A stretch of DNA of 64,000 bases from Tabrizicola piscis (GCF_003940805.1 NZ_CP034328.1:124001-188000), one strand, 5' to 3'; positions 33,055 through 42,990 are shown, counted from the first letter of the stretch. Numbers and translations: made by a program. The notes: generated from the sequence alone by a model not told the origin.

Positions 33055-33099
33055 GCAAAAGTTTTCGAAAACTTTTGCAAAATCCTTCGAAGGATTTTG
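33055..33099 (+). repeat. Twin-palindrome element, copy 2, carrying the aat ribosome-binding site
   Basis: Same design as 24830-24874: a 24-bp perfect palindrome at 33055-33078 (arm GCAAAAGTTTTC) shares one base with a 22-bp palindrome at 33078-33099 that is identical to copy 1. The first palindrome differs from copy 1 at paired positions, so pairing is kept. The AAGGA in the last arm (33090-33094) sits seven bases before the aat GTG. Confidence 0.85.
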
Positions 33100-33101
33100 T
33101 C

Positions 33102-33758
33102 GTGGCCGACCCTCTGGACCCAGAAACCCTGCTGCAGGCCTATGCCATGGGCATTTTCCCAATGGCCGAGGGGCGGGATGACCCCGAAATCCACTGGGTT
33201 GATCCGCGCCGCCGGGGGATCATGCCGCTGGACGGCTTCCGCATCTCTCGGTCCCTGGGGCGCGCCCTGCGGCAAACCCCGCTGATCGTCACCGTTGACA
33301 CCGATTTCGAAGCTGTCGTCACCGCCTGCGCCGGGCGTGAGGAGACGTGGATCAGCCACCGCATCCAGCGGCTTTACGGCCAGTTACACCGCCGTGGCTT
33401 TGCCCACAGCATCGAAGTGCGCGCAGGCCAAGACCTTGTGGGCGGCGTCTATGGCGTCTGCCTTGGCGGCGCGTTCTTTGGCGAAAGCATGTTCTCCAGC
33501 GTCACCAACGCATCAAAGATCGCCCTTGCCCATACGGTGCACCGCCTGCGCGCCGGGGGGTTCCGGCTGTTCGACACGCAGTTCCTGACACCCCATCTGG
33601 CCAGCCTTGGTGCCGTGGAAATCACGCGGGCGGACTATCACCGCCGACTGGCGGCAGCTCTTGCTGCCCCGGCACAGTTCTTCCCGGCCGGCTATTCGCC
33701 CTCGACCGCTTCCGTGGCGGCTTCCGGCAGAATGCAGGACAACACCCAGACGTCATAG
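33102..33758 (+). CDS. aat: Leucyl/phenylalanyl-tRNA--protein transferase
   Basis: 218 residues. It adds Leu or Phe from tRNA to N-terminal Arg/Lys of proteins, marking them for ClpAPS degradation. Conserved blocks: LLQAYAMGIFPMAE, WVDPRRRGIMPL, GGVYGVCLGGAFFGESMFS and FDTQFLTPHLASLGA. I chose the GTG at 33102 (protein begins VADPLDPETLL); an upstream TTG would put the repeat inside the protein. The only Shine-Dalgarno is in the repeat's palindrome, so folding could limit translation. The 3' end overlaps the convergent DUF2155 gene by 67 bases. Confidence 0.93.
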   Translation: MADPLDPETLLQAYAMGIFPMAEGRDDPEIHWVDPRRRGIMPLDGFRISRSLGRALRQTPLIVTVDTDFEAVVTACAGREETWISHRIQRLYGQLHRRGFAHSIEVRAGQDLVGGVYGVCLGGAFFGESMFSSVTNASKIALAHTVHRLRAGGFRLFDTQFLTPHLASLGAVEITRADYHRRLAAALAAPAQFFPAGYSPSTASVAASGRMQDNTQTS

Positions 33759-34078
33759 CGCGGATGATCCAGCGCCGACAGCGCCGGGGAAGAGGCCAGC
33801 ATCCAGCCATTGAACAAATCGGTCTGGGTGGCATCATCCAGAATGGTCAAATGCGCACTGGCGTCCGAGGCCGGATTGCCCACCGGATAGCGACAGCTGT
33901 CCAACCGCACCACGAGCCGACCGAACTGCGCCGCCTGCCCCCGGCTCAGCGTCACATCGCCCGTCACGCTGGTCAGCTTGTCCAGAAAGCGCAGCATGGC
34001 CCCGTCGGATTCGGCATAGTCCTGCGCCGAGGCCGCGCTGGCGACCAGCAGGCCAACTGCCAGCCAGACCGCCTTCAT
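33692..34078 (-). CDS. DUF2155 domain-containing exported protein
   Basis: 128 residues with an N-terminal signal peptide (MKAVWLAVGLLVASAASAQ). The conserved DUF2155 pattern is present: LDKLTSVTGDVTLSRGQ, LDSCRYP, FNGWMLASSPALSALDHPRYDVWVLSC. Function unknown; periplasmic. It overlaps the upstream mlaD-like gene by four bases (ATGA) and the convergent aat gene by 67 bases at its 3' end. The NDUFA12-mlaD-DUF2155 order is common in alphaproteobacteria. Confidence 0.88.
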   Translation of the reverse strand: MKAVWLAVGLLVASAASAQDYAESDGAMLRFLDKLTSVTGDVTLSRGQAAQFGRLVVRLDSCRYPVGNPASDASAHLTILDDATQTDLFNGWMLASSPALSALDHPRYDVWVLSCILPEAATEAVEGE

Positions 34079-34545
34079 GGTGCCGCAGGGTCGCTGGCTG
34101 CCGCATCGCCGCCACCGACGAACTTCAACAGCAGGTTGATCAGGCTGACCGCGCCCTGAGTATCCTCGATCTCGGCGCCGGGCTCCAGGTTTTCCAAGGC
34201 TCCACCGGGAAGAACCTCGATAAAATTGCCCCCCAGAAGCCCTTCGGAAGACACGAGAATTGTGGAATCCACCGGCAACTGCACATCGTTGCGCATGCTG
34301 ATCTCGGCATCGGCAAAGAAGGTGCCGGGGTTCAGCGTCAGGTCAGTGACCGTGCCCACCTTCACCCCTGCAAGCCGCACATCCGACCCCACGCCGATCC
34401 CCTCGATCGACCGGAAACTTGCCGTCAGCGGATAGCTTTCCGCTTCGCCCAGCACACCCGACCCTTGCGCCGCATAGACCGCAAAGCCGATGGCCACGGC
34501 CAAGACTGCGGCGCCTGTCGCCACTTCTGCCCGTTCATACGCCAT
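34075..34545 (-). CDS. mlaD: MlaD family (MCE domain) lipid-transport protein
   Basis: 156 residues from the ATG at 34545, which overlaps the NDUFA12 stop by one base. One N-terminal membrane anchor (about 7-27) and a single MCE domain: YPLTASFRSIEGIGVGSDVR, LAGVKVGTVTDLTLNP, STILVSSEGLLGGNFIEV. MlaD hexamers ferry phospholipids between the membranes with MlaE/MlaF, which are not adjacent here. This stand-alone copy next to complex I accessory protein is usual for the group. Confidence 0.88.
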   Translation of the reverse strand: MAYERAEVATGAAVLAVAIGFAVYAAQGSGVLGEAESYPLTASFRSIEGIGVGSDVRLAGVKVGTVTDLTLNPGTFFADAEISMRNDVQLPVDSTILVSSEGLLGGNFIEVLPGGALENLEPGAEIEDTQGAVSLINLLLKFVGGGDAAASDPAAP

Positions 34546-34919
34546 CACTCGGGCTGCCACGCCTCGTAATCCCGGCGCTGGACGGGATCATCGCGGCGGA
34601 TAGACCCGGGCGGCGCATAGGCGGCCGGAGTGCCGGTCAGGTTCTCTTGATGCGGTTTTTCCCAAGCCTTCTTCTTCAACGGCGCTTCGGTCGGCGGCTG
34701 ATCCCAGGTGTGATGCAGCCAGCCGTGCCAGTCCGGCGACACGCGTGAGGCTTCCATCTCACCGTTGAAGATCACCCAGCGCCGCTTGCCGTCGCGGGTC
34801 TGGAAGAATGTGTTCCCGGCCGAGTCCGCGCCGACCTTCACGCCCTTGCGCGCGGTGAAGATCTGGGTGCCCAGCGTCTGGGTGTTCCACCAGGTCAACA
34901 TGCGCTTGAGGAAATACAT
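34545..34919 (-). CDS. NADH:ubiquinone oxidoreductase accessory subunit NDUFA12 family
   Basis: 124 residues, with the family pattern [48 protein letters not shown] and [12 protein letters not shown]. It is the bacterial homologue of the mitochondrial complex I 17.2-kDa subunit, found in alphaproteobacteria. GGAGG precedes the ATG. It is the first of three overlapping genes with mlaD and DUF2155; the nuo operon is not in the window. Confidence 0.92.
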   Translation of the reverse strand: MYFLKRMLTWWNTQTLGTQIFTARKGVKVGADSAGNTFFQTRDGKRRWVIFNGEMEASRVSPDWHGWLHHTWDQPPTEAPLKKKAWEKPHQENLTGTPAAYAPPGSIRRDDPVQRRDYEAWQPE

Positions 34920-35070
34920 CGGCGGGCCTCCGGTTTCGTTTCATTCCATATGGCCGAAACCCCTGCCAAGGTCTAGGGCCAAGCACGTCAAAGCGGCAAT
35001 CCAGCGCCATTGTCCGCCACACAAAAGGGCGAGCCATTGGCCCGCCCTTCATGGTCATGCTTTCAGGCGC

Positions 35071-36333
<1,263 letters not shown>

Positions 36334-36431
36334 CCGCAGTCCTCTAGGCGCGTTCACTGACCTGTCCCCGGTCGCGCCGTCCGGGTCCCTGACCTGAAAC
36401 TCTAAGCCAAGCCCCAAGTCACCACAATCCG

Positions 36432-36457
36432 AAAAACCCGGCGGGTTTCCCGCCGGG
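36432..36457 (-). terminator. Rho-independent terminator after clpP
   Basis: On the minus strand CCCGGCGGG-AAA-CCCGCCGGG is followed by TTTTT, nine bases after the clpP stop. It would end or attenuate transcription before clpX. Confidence 0.9.
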
Positions 36458-36465
36458 ATCTTGCC

Positions 36466-37098
36466 TTACGAGGCGGTGTCTTCCGCCTTGCCGCGGCTTT
36501 CCAGGATGCTGTCGATCAGACCCCATTCCTTGGCGTCTTCAGCCGACATGAAGTTGTCCCGTTCCAGCGCGGCTTCAACCGTTTCATAGGTATTGCCAGT
36601 GTGCTTGACGTAAATCTCGTTCAAGCGGCGCTTCAGCTTTTCGGTTTCACGGGCGTGGATCATGATGTCCGTCGCCTGGCCCTGATAGCCACCGCTGGGC
36701 TGGTGCACCATCACCCGGCTGTTGGGCAAGCTAAACCGCATCCCCGGATGCCCGGCCGTCAGCAGGAGCGACCCCATCGAGGCCGCCTGCCCGATCACCA
36801 GCGTGCTGACCTTCGGCTTGATGTACTGCATCGTGTCATAGATCGACAGGCCAGACGTCACCACGCCACCGGGGCTGTTGATATACATGCTGATTTCCTT
36901 GCTCGGGTTTTCCGATTCAAGGAACAGCAGCTGCGCGCAGATCAGGCTGGACATGCCGTCATGGACCGGGCCGCCAAGGAAGATGATCCGTTCCTTCAGC
37001 ATGCGGCTGAAGATATCATAGGCGCGTTCGCCCCGGCTGGTCTGTTCGACCACCATCGGGACAAGGGTGTTCATGTAGTGGTCAACGGGATCGCGCAT
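36466..37098 (-). CDS. clpP: ATP-dependent Clp protease proteolytic subunit ClpP
   Basis: 210 residues. Serine protease with the catalytic Ser in [11 protein letters not shown], His in VMVHQPSGG and an Asp further on ([13 protein letters not shown] region to [16 protein letters not shown]). It forms the tetradecameric chamber used with ClpX and ClpA. The N-terminus [19 protein letters not shown] is the usual propeptide-containing start. The 135 bases upstream (37099-37233) hold its promoter region; I see no clear heat-shock promoter there. Confidence 0.97.
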   Translation of the reverse strand: MRDPVDHYMNTLVPMVVEQTSRGERAYDIFSRMLKERIIFLGGPVHDGMSSLICAQLLFLESENPSKEISMYINSPGGVVTSGLSIYDTMQYIKPKVSTLVIGQAASMGSLLLTAGHPGMRFSLPNSRVMVHQPSGGYQGQATDIMIHARETEKLKRRLNEIYVKHTGNTYETVEAALERDNFMSAEDAKEWGLIDSILESRGKAEDTAS

Positions 37099-37233
37099 CG
37101 GTGCCTGCCTTCGGTATCTCGCGAGGAATATCGCCGGAGTATTGCCAGAGTCTTAGTAGGGCGGAACGGGGGCTGCAAGGGCGGGCGGGTCGAATTCCCT
37201 GCCGGGCGTTGCCGGGTCTCCATACCCCCCACA

Positions 37234-37872
37234 TCACTTGCGGGGCCAGCCGGCCGCCCCGCCCCGGCCAAAGACGCGCCATGCGAGGAGCACCCGCGCC
37301 AGCGCCGTCACCAGGCAAAGCCCACCGAAAATCCACGCCGCTGCGACAAAAGCGCCCGGCACCAGCACGATCAACAAAAAGAACGCGATCGTCTCGCTGC
37401 CCTCCAGCAGTCCCGCCGTGAAGTAGAGCGACTTTTCGCCACGCGAGGATGTCTCCATTCCGTTCTTCGCGGCGAGTATGGCATACCCAAGGAACGTCGC
37501 GCCGTTCACATAGAAGCTCAGCAGCAGAAATCCCCCTGCCGCCCCGTTGGTCATCGGATCGCGCAGCACGAAGGCCAGGGGAATAGCCGCGTAGAAAGCG
37601 AAATCACAGACGATGTCCAGGTATCCGCCGAAATCCGTCTTGCCCGAAGCGCGCGCCACCGCGCCGTCCAGCCCGTCGGCCAGACGGCTGGCCAAAAGCG
37701 GCAGCACGACCAAAAGCCCCGACTTCCCGAAGGCAAGCATCCCCGCCGCCACCAGCCCGAACCCAAGGCCCGTCAGCGTGACGGCATTGGCAGATGCGCC
37801 CCGCGCGGCAAGCCAGCGCCCGCCTCGGTTCATCGGGGGGTCTATCACCCCGCGGATCAGCCCATCCAGCAT
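37234..37872 (-). CDS. CDP-alcohol phosphatidyltransferase family protein
   Basis: 212 residues with about five or six hydrophobic segments and the complete catalytic motif DG-x2-AR-x8-G-x3-D-x3-D (DGLDGAVAR, then GGYLDIVCD). These enzymes move a phosphatidyl group from CDP-diacylglycerol to an alcohol such as glycerol-3-phosphate, serine or choline. The exact acceptor cannot be read from the sequence; it is not an obvious PgsA or PssA. Monocistronic, upstream of clpP on the same strand. Confidence 0.88.
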   Translation of the reverse strand: MLDGLIRGVIDPPMNRGGRWLAARGASANAVTLTGLGFGLVAAGMLAFGKSGLLVVLPLLASRLADGLDGAVARASGKTDFGGYLDIVCDFAFYAAIPLAFVLRDPMTNGAAGGFLLLSFYVNGATFLGYAILAAKNGMETSSRGEKSLYFTAGLLEGSETIAFFLLIVLVPGAFVAAAWIFGGLCLVTALARVLLAWRVFGRGGAAGWPRK

Positions 37873-38106
37873 CCAGCCCTCACAGTTTCCAGCATATTCG
37901 CCGCGCTTGGGCGGTAAGCAAAGTCACGTTTCAAAGACGGCTTTGACATGCAGCCGCCCCAGCCCGGACCAATCCCCGACCCGGCCCGAATTCGTCAGCC
38001 CCGCCCGACGATCCGTTGCTTTTCACGACTTCCACACCTTTGCGCCAGATTCCAGCCGCACTGCCATGGAATCACTGAACCACCGCACCCCCTTAGGGAG
38101 AGTATG

Positions 38107-38592
38107 ATGGACCTTCGCACCACCCTGACCGCGCTTGCCACCAGCCTTGCCGTCAGCCTTGCCGCACCTGCCATCGCCTGCACGGTTCCGGGCAACGCCA
38201 GCGCGATGCAGGCCGAGGTTCTGTCCCACCTGAACGCCGAACGCCGCGCCAACGGTCTGGCACCGCTGCGGTTGTCGAACAAGCTGGACAAGGCCGCCCA
38301 GGGCCACGCCTGCGACAATGCCAAACGCATGTCCATTAGCCATGTCTCGTCCGACGGCGGCACGCTGAAGAACCGCCTGCGCCGCGCTGGCTACAGCTTT
38401 CGCACCGCCGCCGAGAATACCGGGCGCGGCTTCGCCTCGGGCGCGCGCGCCGTACAGTGGTGGATGAATTCCTCCAAGCACCGCGACAACATCCTGCTGC
38501 GCAAAGCCAAGGAAGTGGGCATCGGCATCGCTGTCAGCCCCGCGCCGGACAACAAGTTGCACTGGATTCTGGTCGTTGGCGCGTCAAAGTAA
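38107..38592 (+). CDS. Secreted CAP-domain (SCP/PR1-like) protein
   Basis: 161 residues. Signal peptide (MDLRTTLTALATSLAVSLAAPA) then a CAP/SCP domain with HLNAERRANGLAPLRLSNKL, AAQGHACDNAKRMSISHVSS, AENTGRG and WMNSSKHRDNILLRKAKEVG, the classic metal-site residues of the family. Function in bacteria is mostly unknown; extracytoplasmic. A second ATG three bases earlier is possible; 38107 gives better spacing to GGGAG. Convergent with the sensor kinase, three bases between stops. Confidence 0.88.
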   Translation: MDLRTTLTALATSLAVSLAAPAIACTVPGNASAMQAEVLSHLNAERRANGLAPLRLSNKLDKAAQGHACDNAKRMSISHVSSDGGTLKNRLRRAGYSFRTAAENTGRGFASGARAVQWWMNSSKHRDNILLRKAKEVGIGIAVSPAPDNKLHWILVVGASK

Positions 38593-38595
38593 CGC

Positions 38596-39909
38596 CTAGC
38601 GGGCAATCATCAGATCCGCCCGCAACCCCCCCAGCCGTTCCGACTGCGACAGGCGCAACGTGCCACCGTGGCTAAGGGCGATGTCTGCCGCAATCGACAG
38701 GCCAAGCCCGACCCCGCCCCCCCGGTTCGGATCGCGCGACTGGTCAAGCCGCGTGAAGGGCCGCAGCGCCTCCTCGCGCCGGTCTTCGGGGATGCCGGGG
38801 CCGTTGTCTTCAACGCTGATGCGCAGGCTGCGGTCCAGAAACTCCAGCCGCACTTCGATGACCGTGCCAAAGCGCTGCGCGTTCGACACAAGGTTCTGCA
38901 CCGCCCGCTCCACCGCCTGTGGCCGCATCTCCACCGGTTCGGCCTTGCCCGAAACTCCGGCCAGCCGCGCGCCGTCACCCGCCCGAGCGACGACGCCGCC
39001 CACAAGTGCTACCGCATCCGTCAGCTCTGACCCCTCCATCGCATCGCCGCGCACGAAGGCCAGAAATTCATCAACCATCCGCTCCATCTGCATGACATCG
39101 GTCTGCAAGGCAGCAGTTTCCGGGTCATCCGGCATCAGCGACAACCCAAGCCGCAGCCGTGTGAGCGGAGTACGCAGATCATGGCTGACCCCCGACAGCA
39201 TCAGCGTGCGCTGTTCGATCTGCCGGTCGATCCGGGCCCGCATGTCCAGAAACGCGCGCCCCGCCGCCCGCACTTCCTGCGCGCCGCGTGGCCGGTAGGG
39301 AACCGTGCGCCCCTTGCCGAAATCTTCAGCCGCCCGCGCCAGCTTGGTGATGGGCCGCAGCTGATTGCGCAGGAACATGTAGGCGATCACCGTCATCAGG
39401 ATCGAGGTGAAGATCATCAGCACCAGCAACTGGTGCGGATTGGTCGCCGACATCCGCCGCCGGCTCAGCTCCGCCTGCAAATCCCCATGCCGCGTGGCAA
39501 AGCGCAAGTTGACCACCCGCTCTTCATCCGTCACATCCGCAGCCTTCAGCGCGGGCAACTGGATGTGCAGCGTCTCCACGATCACCCGGCCGGACAGGTC
39601 CAATGGCCCGATCCGGTCCGTCAGCGGTGCATCCGCCTCCGCTGGCAGCGTCAGCGTGATCTCCAGCGCCTCGGCGACCCCAAGCACGGCAGCCCGCGCC
39701 GCCTCAGCCGTCGGGGCGGCCTCGATTTCCGCCAGAAGATAGCCAAGGTCGATCACTACCCCTTGCGTCATCTGCCGGGTCACGCCTTCATAGTGGCGCT
39801 GGATGAAGGCGGTGGACACGACCAATTGGATCGTCACCACCGGCACGATCAGGATCAGCGCCGCGCGGCCGTACAGACTTCGGGGAAGAAGACGTTGCAA
39901 GATCGACAT
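38596..39909 (-). CDS. Sensor histidine kinase, EnvZ-like, orphan
   Basis: 437 residues from the ATG at 39909; an in-frame GTG at 39921 is an alternative. Membrane segments at about 12-32 and 160-180 enclose a periplasmic sensor region; HAMP follows, then HisKA with GVSHDLRTPLTRLRLGLSLM and HATPase (NLVSNAQRF, DNGPGIPEDRRE, GGGVGLGLSI). The GVSHDLRTPLTRLRL form is EnvZ-like. No response regulator is adjacent, whereas ompR/envZ are normally paired, so its partner is elsewhere. Confidence 0.88.
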   Translation of the reverse strand: MSILQRLLPRSLYGRAALILIVPVVTIQLVVSTAFIQRHYEGVTRQMTQGVVIDLGYLLAEIEAAPTAEAARAAVLGVAEALEITLTLPAEADAPLTDRIGPLDLSGRVIVETLHIQLPALKAADVTDEERVVNLRFATRHGDLQAELSRRRMSATNPHQLLVLMIFTSILMTVIAYMFLRNQLRPITKLARAAEDFGKGRTVPYRPRGAQEVRAAGRAFLDMRARIDRQIEQRTLMLSGVSHDLRTPLTRLRLGLSLMPDDPETAALQTDVMQMERMVDEFLAFVRGDAMEGSELTDAVALVGGVVARAGDGARLAGVSGKAEPVEMRPQAVERAVQNLVSNAQRFGTVIEVRLEFLDRSLRISVEDNGPGIPEDRREEALRPFTRLDQSRDPNRGGGVGLGLSIAADIALSHGGTLRLSQSERLGGLRADLMIAR

Positions 39910-39968
39910 CGCCCGCGACACTATCCGCCCCGGCCCTGCATGGGAAGGGCGCCCTGCCCCGCGCGCGC

Positions 39969-40838
39969 ATGACCAGCAGCGACCCGCCTCTGCGCTGCCT
40001 TAGGGCCGCCAACCCCTCGCCCCTGACCGGGACGGGCACCAACACATACCTCGTTGGTGCCACCGACATCGCCGTCATCGACCCCGGCCCTGACCTGCCC
40101 GACCACATGGAGGCGATCCTTGCCGCCCTCGGCCCCGGCCAGCGCCTGTCGCATATCCTAGTGACCCACGCCCACCGCGACCACTCCGCCCTCGCCCCCC
40201 GCCTTGCCGCCCTGACAGGCGCGCCCATTCTGGCCTTTGGCCCCGCCCACGCCGGCCGCAGCCCGCAGATGACCGCCCTCGCCCCGCATCTGCCAACGAC
40301 GGGCGAGGGGCTGGACCTCGCCTTCCACCCCACGGCCCTGCTGGCCGAGGGAGACCGCCTTGCCGGACCCGACTGGGACCTCACTGCCCTGCACACCCCC
40401 GGCCACCTTGGCGGGCACCTCTGCCTCGCCCTTGGCCAGACGCTGTTTTCCGGCGATCATGTGATGGGCTGGGCCACCAGCATCGTGGCCCCCCCGGATG
40501 GCGACATGGCTGACTACATGGCCTCGCTCCGCCGCCTGCAGGACACCGCCTGGACGCGCTTCCTGCCGGGCCACGGCGCCCCGGTCGAAGATCCAGCCGC
40601 GCGCCTTGCCGAACTCATCGCCCACCGCCTGACGCGGGAAGCGGCGATCCTGGCCGAGCTTGGCCAAACCCCCGACCACATCGCCCCCCTCACCCGCCGG
40701 ATCTATCACGACATCCCTCAAGCCCTCTTGCCCGCAGCGGAACGCAACGTCCTTGCCCATCTCATTGATCTTGCCGCCAGAAACGAGGTTTCCGCCGAAC
40801 CCGCCCTGCACCCAGAGGCCCGCTTCTCCCGCCTTTGA
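39969..40838 (+). CDS. MBL-fold metallo-hydrolase (LACTB2-like)
   Basis: 289 residues. Metallo-beta-lactamase fold with the zinc motif THAHRDHSAL, further ligands in HTPGHLGGH and GDHVMGW, and the C-terminal winged-helix-like domain found in LACTB2-type proteins (ELIAHRLTREAAILAEL). These are hydrolases or endoribonucleases of uncertain substrate. It is divergent from the sensor kinase and precedes the tRNA-Asn gene. Confidence 0.85.
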   Translation: MTSSDPPLRCLRAANPSPLTGTGTNTYLVGATDIAVIDPGPDLPDHMEAILAALGPGQRLSHILVTHAHRDHSALAPRLAALTGAPILAFGPAHAGRSPQMTALAPHLPTTGEGLDLAFHPTALLAEGDRLAGPDWDLTALHTPGHLGGHLCLALGQTLFSGDHVMGWATSIVAPPDGDMADYMASLRRLQDTAWTRFLPGHGAPVEDPAARLAELIAHRLTREAAILAELGQTPDHIAPLTRRIYHDIPQALLPAAERNVLAHLIDLAARNEVSAEPALHPEARFSRL

Positions 40839-40907
40839 CATCCCCGGCATTTTCCCGGCGTTTGCCCCTTTACGCCCCCAGACGGGCTTGCTATACGGCC
40901 CCCGTGT

Positions 40908-40982
40908 TCCGGCGTAGCTCAGCGGTAGAGCAGTTGACTGTTAATCAATTGGTCGTAGGTTCGATCCCTACCGCCGGAGCCA
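40908..40982 (+). tRNA. tRNA-Asn (anticodon GTT)
   Basis: 75 bases including an encoded CCA. Acceptor TCCGGCG pairs with CGCCGGA; anticodon stem-loop TTGACTGTTAATCAA gives anticodon GTT; T-arm GTAGGTTCGATCCCTAC. Confidence 0.97.
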
Positions 40983-40986
40983 AATC

Positions 40987-41019
40987 AAAGGGCCTGACGC
41001 CTCGGCGTCGGGCCCTTTT
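40987..41019 (+). terminator. Terminator after tRNA-Asn
   Basis: AAAGGGCC and GGCCCTTT enclose GACGCC/GGCGTC, giving a nearly continuous 15-bp stem with a two-base loop that runs into TTTT. It starts four bases after the tRNA. Confidence 0.88.
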
Positions 41020-41064
41020 GGCATTTGCGGGGATCGCCCTGACCCCGAACCTTCCGCACAAATG

Positions 41065-41090
41065 AAAAAGGGCCACCGCTTGGGTGGCCC
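41065..41090 (-). terminator. Terminator after the DUF4167 gene
   Basis: Read on the minus strand, GGGCCACC-CAAGC-GGTGGCCC is followed by TTTTT, 27 bases downstream of the stop codon at 41118. Confidence 0.9.
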
Positions 41091-41117
41091 TGTTTGTTTC
41101 GATCTGACCGGGTCGGC

Positions 41118-41951
41118 CTACTCTGCCGCTTCCTTTGGCGGCTCGCCTTCCGGCTTGCCCTCTGCCTTCGGCTTGCGGGGGCTGCGGGCGCGGCGGGGGG
41201 CGCGGTCGTCCCGCGCTTGGGCCGGGTCGCGGGGGGCCTCAGCGGCAGGTGCAGCCTCTGCCCGGTCTTGCGACCGGTCCTCGGCCCGGGGGCGCGCGGC
41301 GGGCTTGCTGACGGGCTTGACCACGGATTCCGGCGTGTCGATCAGGCCGGTGTCGTCCCCTGCGTCAAGGTCGATCACATCGGGGACCGAGGGCTGCTCC
41401 ATCGCGGCATAGTCGCGATCTTCGCGGTAGTCGCGGGTGAATTCCTGACGGCGTTCGCCACGGTCGGGGCGGTCACCGCGATCGGCACGGTCATTCCGGT
41501 CCGGCTGGCGATCGTTCCGGTCGGGCTGGCGGTCATTGCGCTGCGGCTGGCCACCCTGGCCACCGTAGCCGCCAGCCTGCTGCCCACCGTTCTGCCCACC
41601 GTTCTGGCCGCCTTGCTGCCCGGCACCTTGGCCACCGTTCTGCCCACCACCTTGTCCACCATGCGCCTGGAACTGCTGCTGCCGGGCTTCCTGTTCGGCA
41701 GCCATCTCACGCGTGGCTTCGGCCAGCATCCGGGTATAATGCTCGGCATGTTGCAGGAAGTTTTCCGCCGCCACCCGATCATTCGACAACTGCGCGTCGC
41801 GGGCGAGCATCTGGTACTTTTCGATGATCTGCTGCGGCGTGCCACGCACTTTGCCCTCGGGACCCGAGGAGTCAAAGACGCGGTTGATGATGTTGCCAAG
41901 GGTGCGCGGGCGGTTCTGGCTGGAACGCGAGCGTTTCTTCGAAGAGCGCAT
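41118..41951 (-). CDS. DUF4167 domain-containing, disordered RNA-binding-like protein
   Basis: 277 residues. The N-terminal DUF4167 domain (RSRSSQNRPRTLGNIINRVF, YQMLARDAQLSNDRVAAENF, LQHAEHYTRML) covers about residues 1-95. The rest is low complexity: a Gly/Gln repeat block (GGQNGG units, about 97-135), then charged RNDRQPDRNDR-type repeats and an Ala/Pro/Lys-rich tail. Function unknown; the composition suggests nucleic-acid binding or phase separation. The length of the repeat region probably varies between strains. Downstream of prmC on the same strand. Confidence 0.88.
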   Translation of the reverse strand: MRSSKKRSRSSQNRPRTLGNIINRVFDSSGPEGKVRGTPQQIIEKYQMLARDAQLSNDRVAAENFLQHAEHYTRMLAEATREMAAEQEARQQQFQAHGGQGGGQNGGQGAGQQGGQNGGQNGGQQAGGYGGQGGQPQRNDRQPDRNDRQPDRNDRADRGDRPDRGERRQEFTRDYREDRDYAAMEQPSVPDVIDLDAGDDTGLIDTPESVVKPVSKPAARPRAEDRSQDRAEAAPAAEAPRDPAQARDDRAPRRARSPRKPKAEGKPEGEPPKEAAE

Positions 41952-42132
41952 CTTGTCCTTTGATGGCTTTGGCCTGCGGCCGCCGCCCCTATCCGGGCAG
42001 CAAGGCTTGGTCGCGCAGGGGCTGGTATATGCGTTAGGCCGGGGTCAACCCCTACCTGCGCCAAAGTCAATAACCACAAGGTCCCGGTGCTGACAAGCAG
42101 AATTTGCACGGATTAGTGGGAATCCGCGCGTT

Positions 42133-42990
42133 TCAGGCACAGCCGCAGGCATCTTCCGGCCCCGGCTTTACCGCCGCGACAACCCGGTCACGCCCGTCCA
42201 TGTCCGGCAGAACCCGAACCTCGCAAAGCCCCGCCGCAGCCAGCAGCCCAGCGACTGCCGCCCCTTGCGTCGGTCCGATCTCCAGCAGGATCCGCCCCCC
42301 CGGCATCAACCGCGCGCCTGCGCCCCGGGCAATCGCTCGGTAAGCGTCAAGACCATCGCCGCCCGGCGTCAGCGCCAGAAGCGGTTCCCAGTCGCGCACT
42401 TCGGGGGCAAGGGCTGCCATCTCCTCTGCCGCGATATAGGGCGGGTTCGACACGATCAGATCGAAAGCCCCCGACACGGCGGAAAACCAGTCCGACACCA
42501 GAAACCGTGCCCGGTCAGCCAGCCCAAGATCGCGCGCATTGACCGCTGCCACGTCAAGCGCTGCGGGCGAGGCGTCAACCCCAACCCCCCGCGCCATCGG
42601 CATGCCCTTCAGGCAGGACAACAGGATGCACCCTGTGCCAGTGCCAAGGTCCAGGACTTTCAGGAATGGCCGCTCCAGCGCCGCGGCCACCAGCGTTTCC
42701 GTCTCGGGCCTTGGGTCCAGCGTGTCGGGCGTGACCCGAAAGGACAGCCCCCAGAACAGCCTCTGGCCAATGATCTGCGCGACCGGTTGCCGCGCGATGC
42801 GCGCGACAAGCGCCGCCTCATAGGCCGCGCCTTGGGCCGCAGTCATCGCATCCTGCAGATGCAGCGTCAGCCGGTCCGCCCCGACCCCCAGCGCATGCGC
42901 CAGCAGCACGCGCGCGTCGCGCCCTGGCCCGTCGATGCCCGCCGCCTCCAGCCGCGCCACCGCCGCCACCAGCGCCGCTTGCGCGGTCAT
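42133..42990 (-). CDS. prmC: Peptide chain release factor N(5)-glutamine methyltransferase
   Basis: 285 residues. Class I SAM methyltransferase with the N-terminal release-factor-binding helical domain, the substrate motif VSNPPYIA and SAM-binding [14 protein letters not shown]. It methylates the Gln of the GGQ motif in release factors. Its ATG overlaps the prfA stop by four bases (ATGA), the standard prfA-prmC pairing. Confidence 0.96.
   Translation of the reverse strand: MTAQAALVAAVARLEAAGIDGPGRDARVLLAHALGVGADRLTLHLQDAMTAAQGAAYEAALVARIARQPVAQIIGQRLFWGLSFRVTPDTLDPRPETETLVAAALERPFLKVLDLGTGTGCILLSCLKGMPMARGVGVDASPAALDVAAVNARDLGLADRARFLVSDWFSAVSGAFDLIVSNPPYIAAEEMAALAPEVRDWEPLLALTPGGDGLDAYRAIARGAGARLMPGGRILLEIGPTQGAAVAGLLAAAGLCEVRVLPDMDGRDRVVAAVKPGPEDACGCA

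Noticed and set aside
33055..33099. Palindrome pair as a possible CRISPR-like repeat
   Set aside because: Only two copies 8 kb apart, no spacers and no cas genes.
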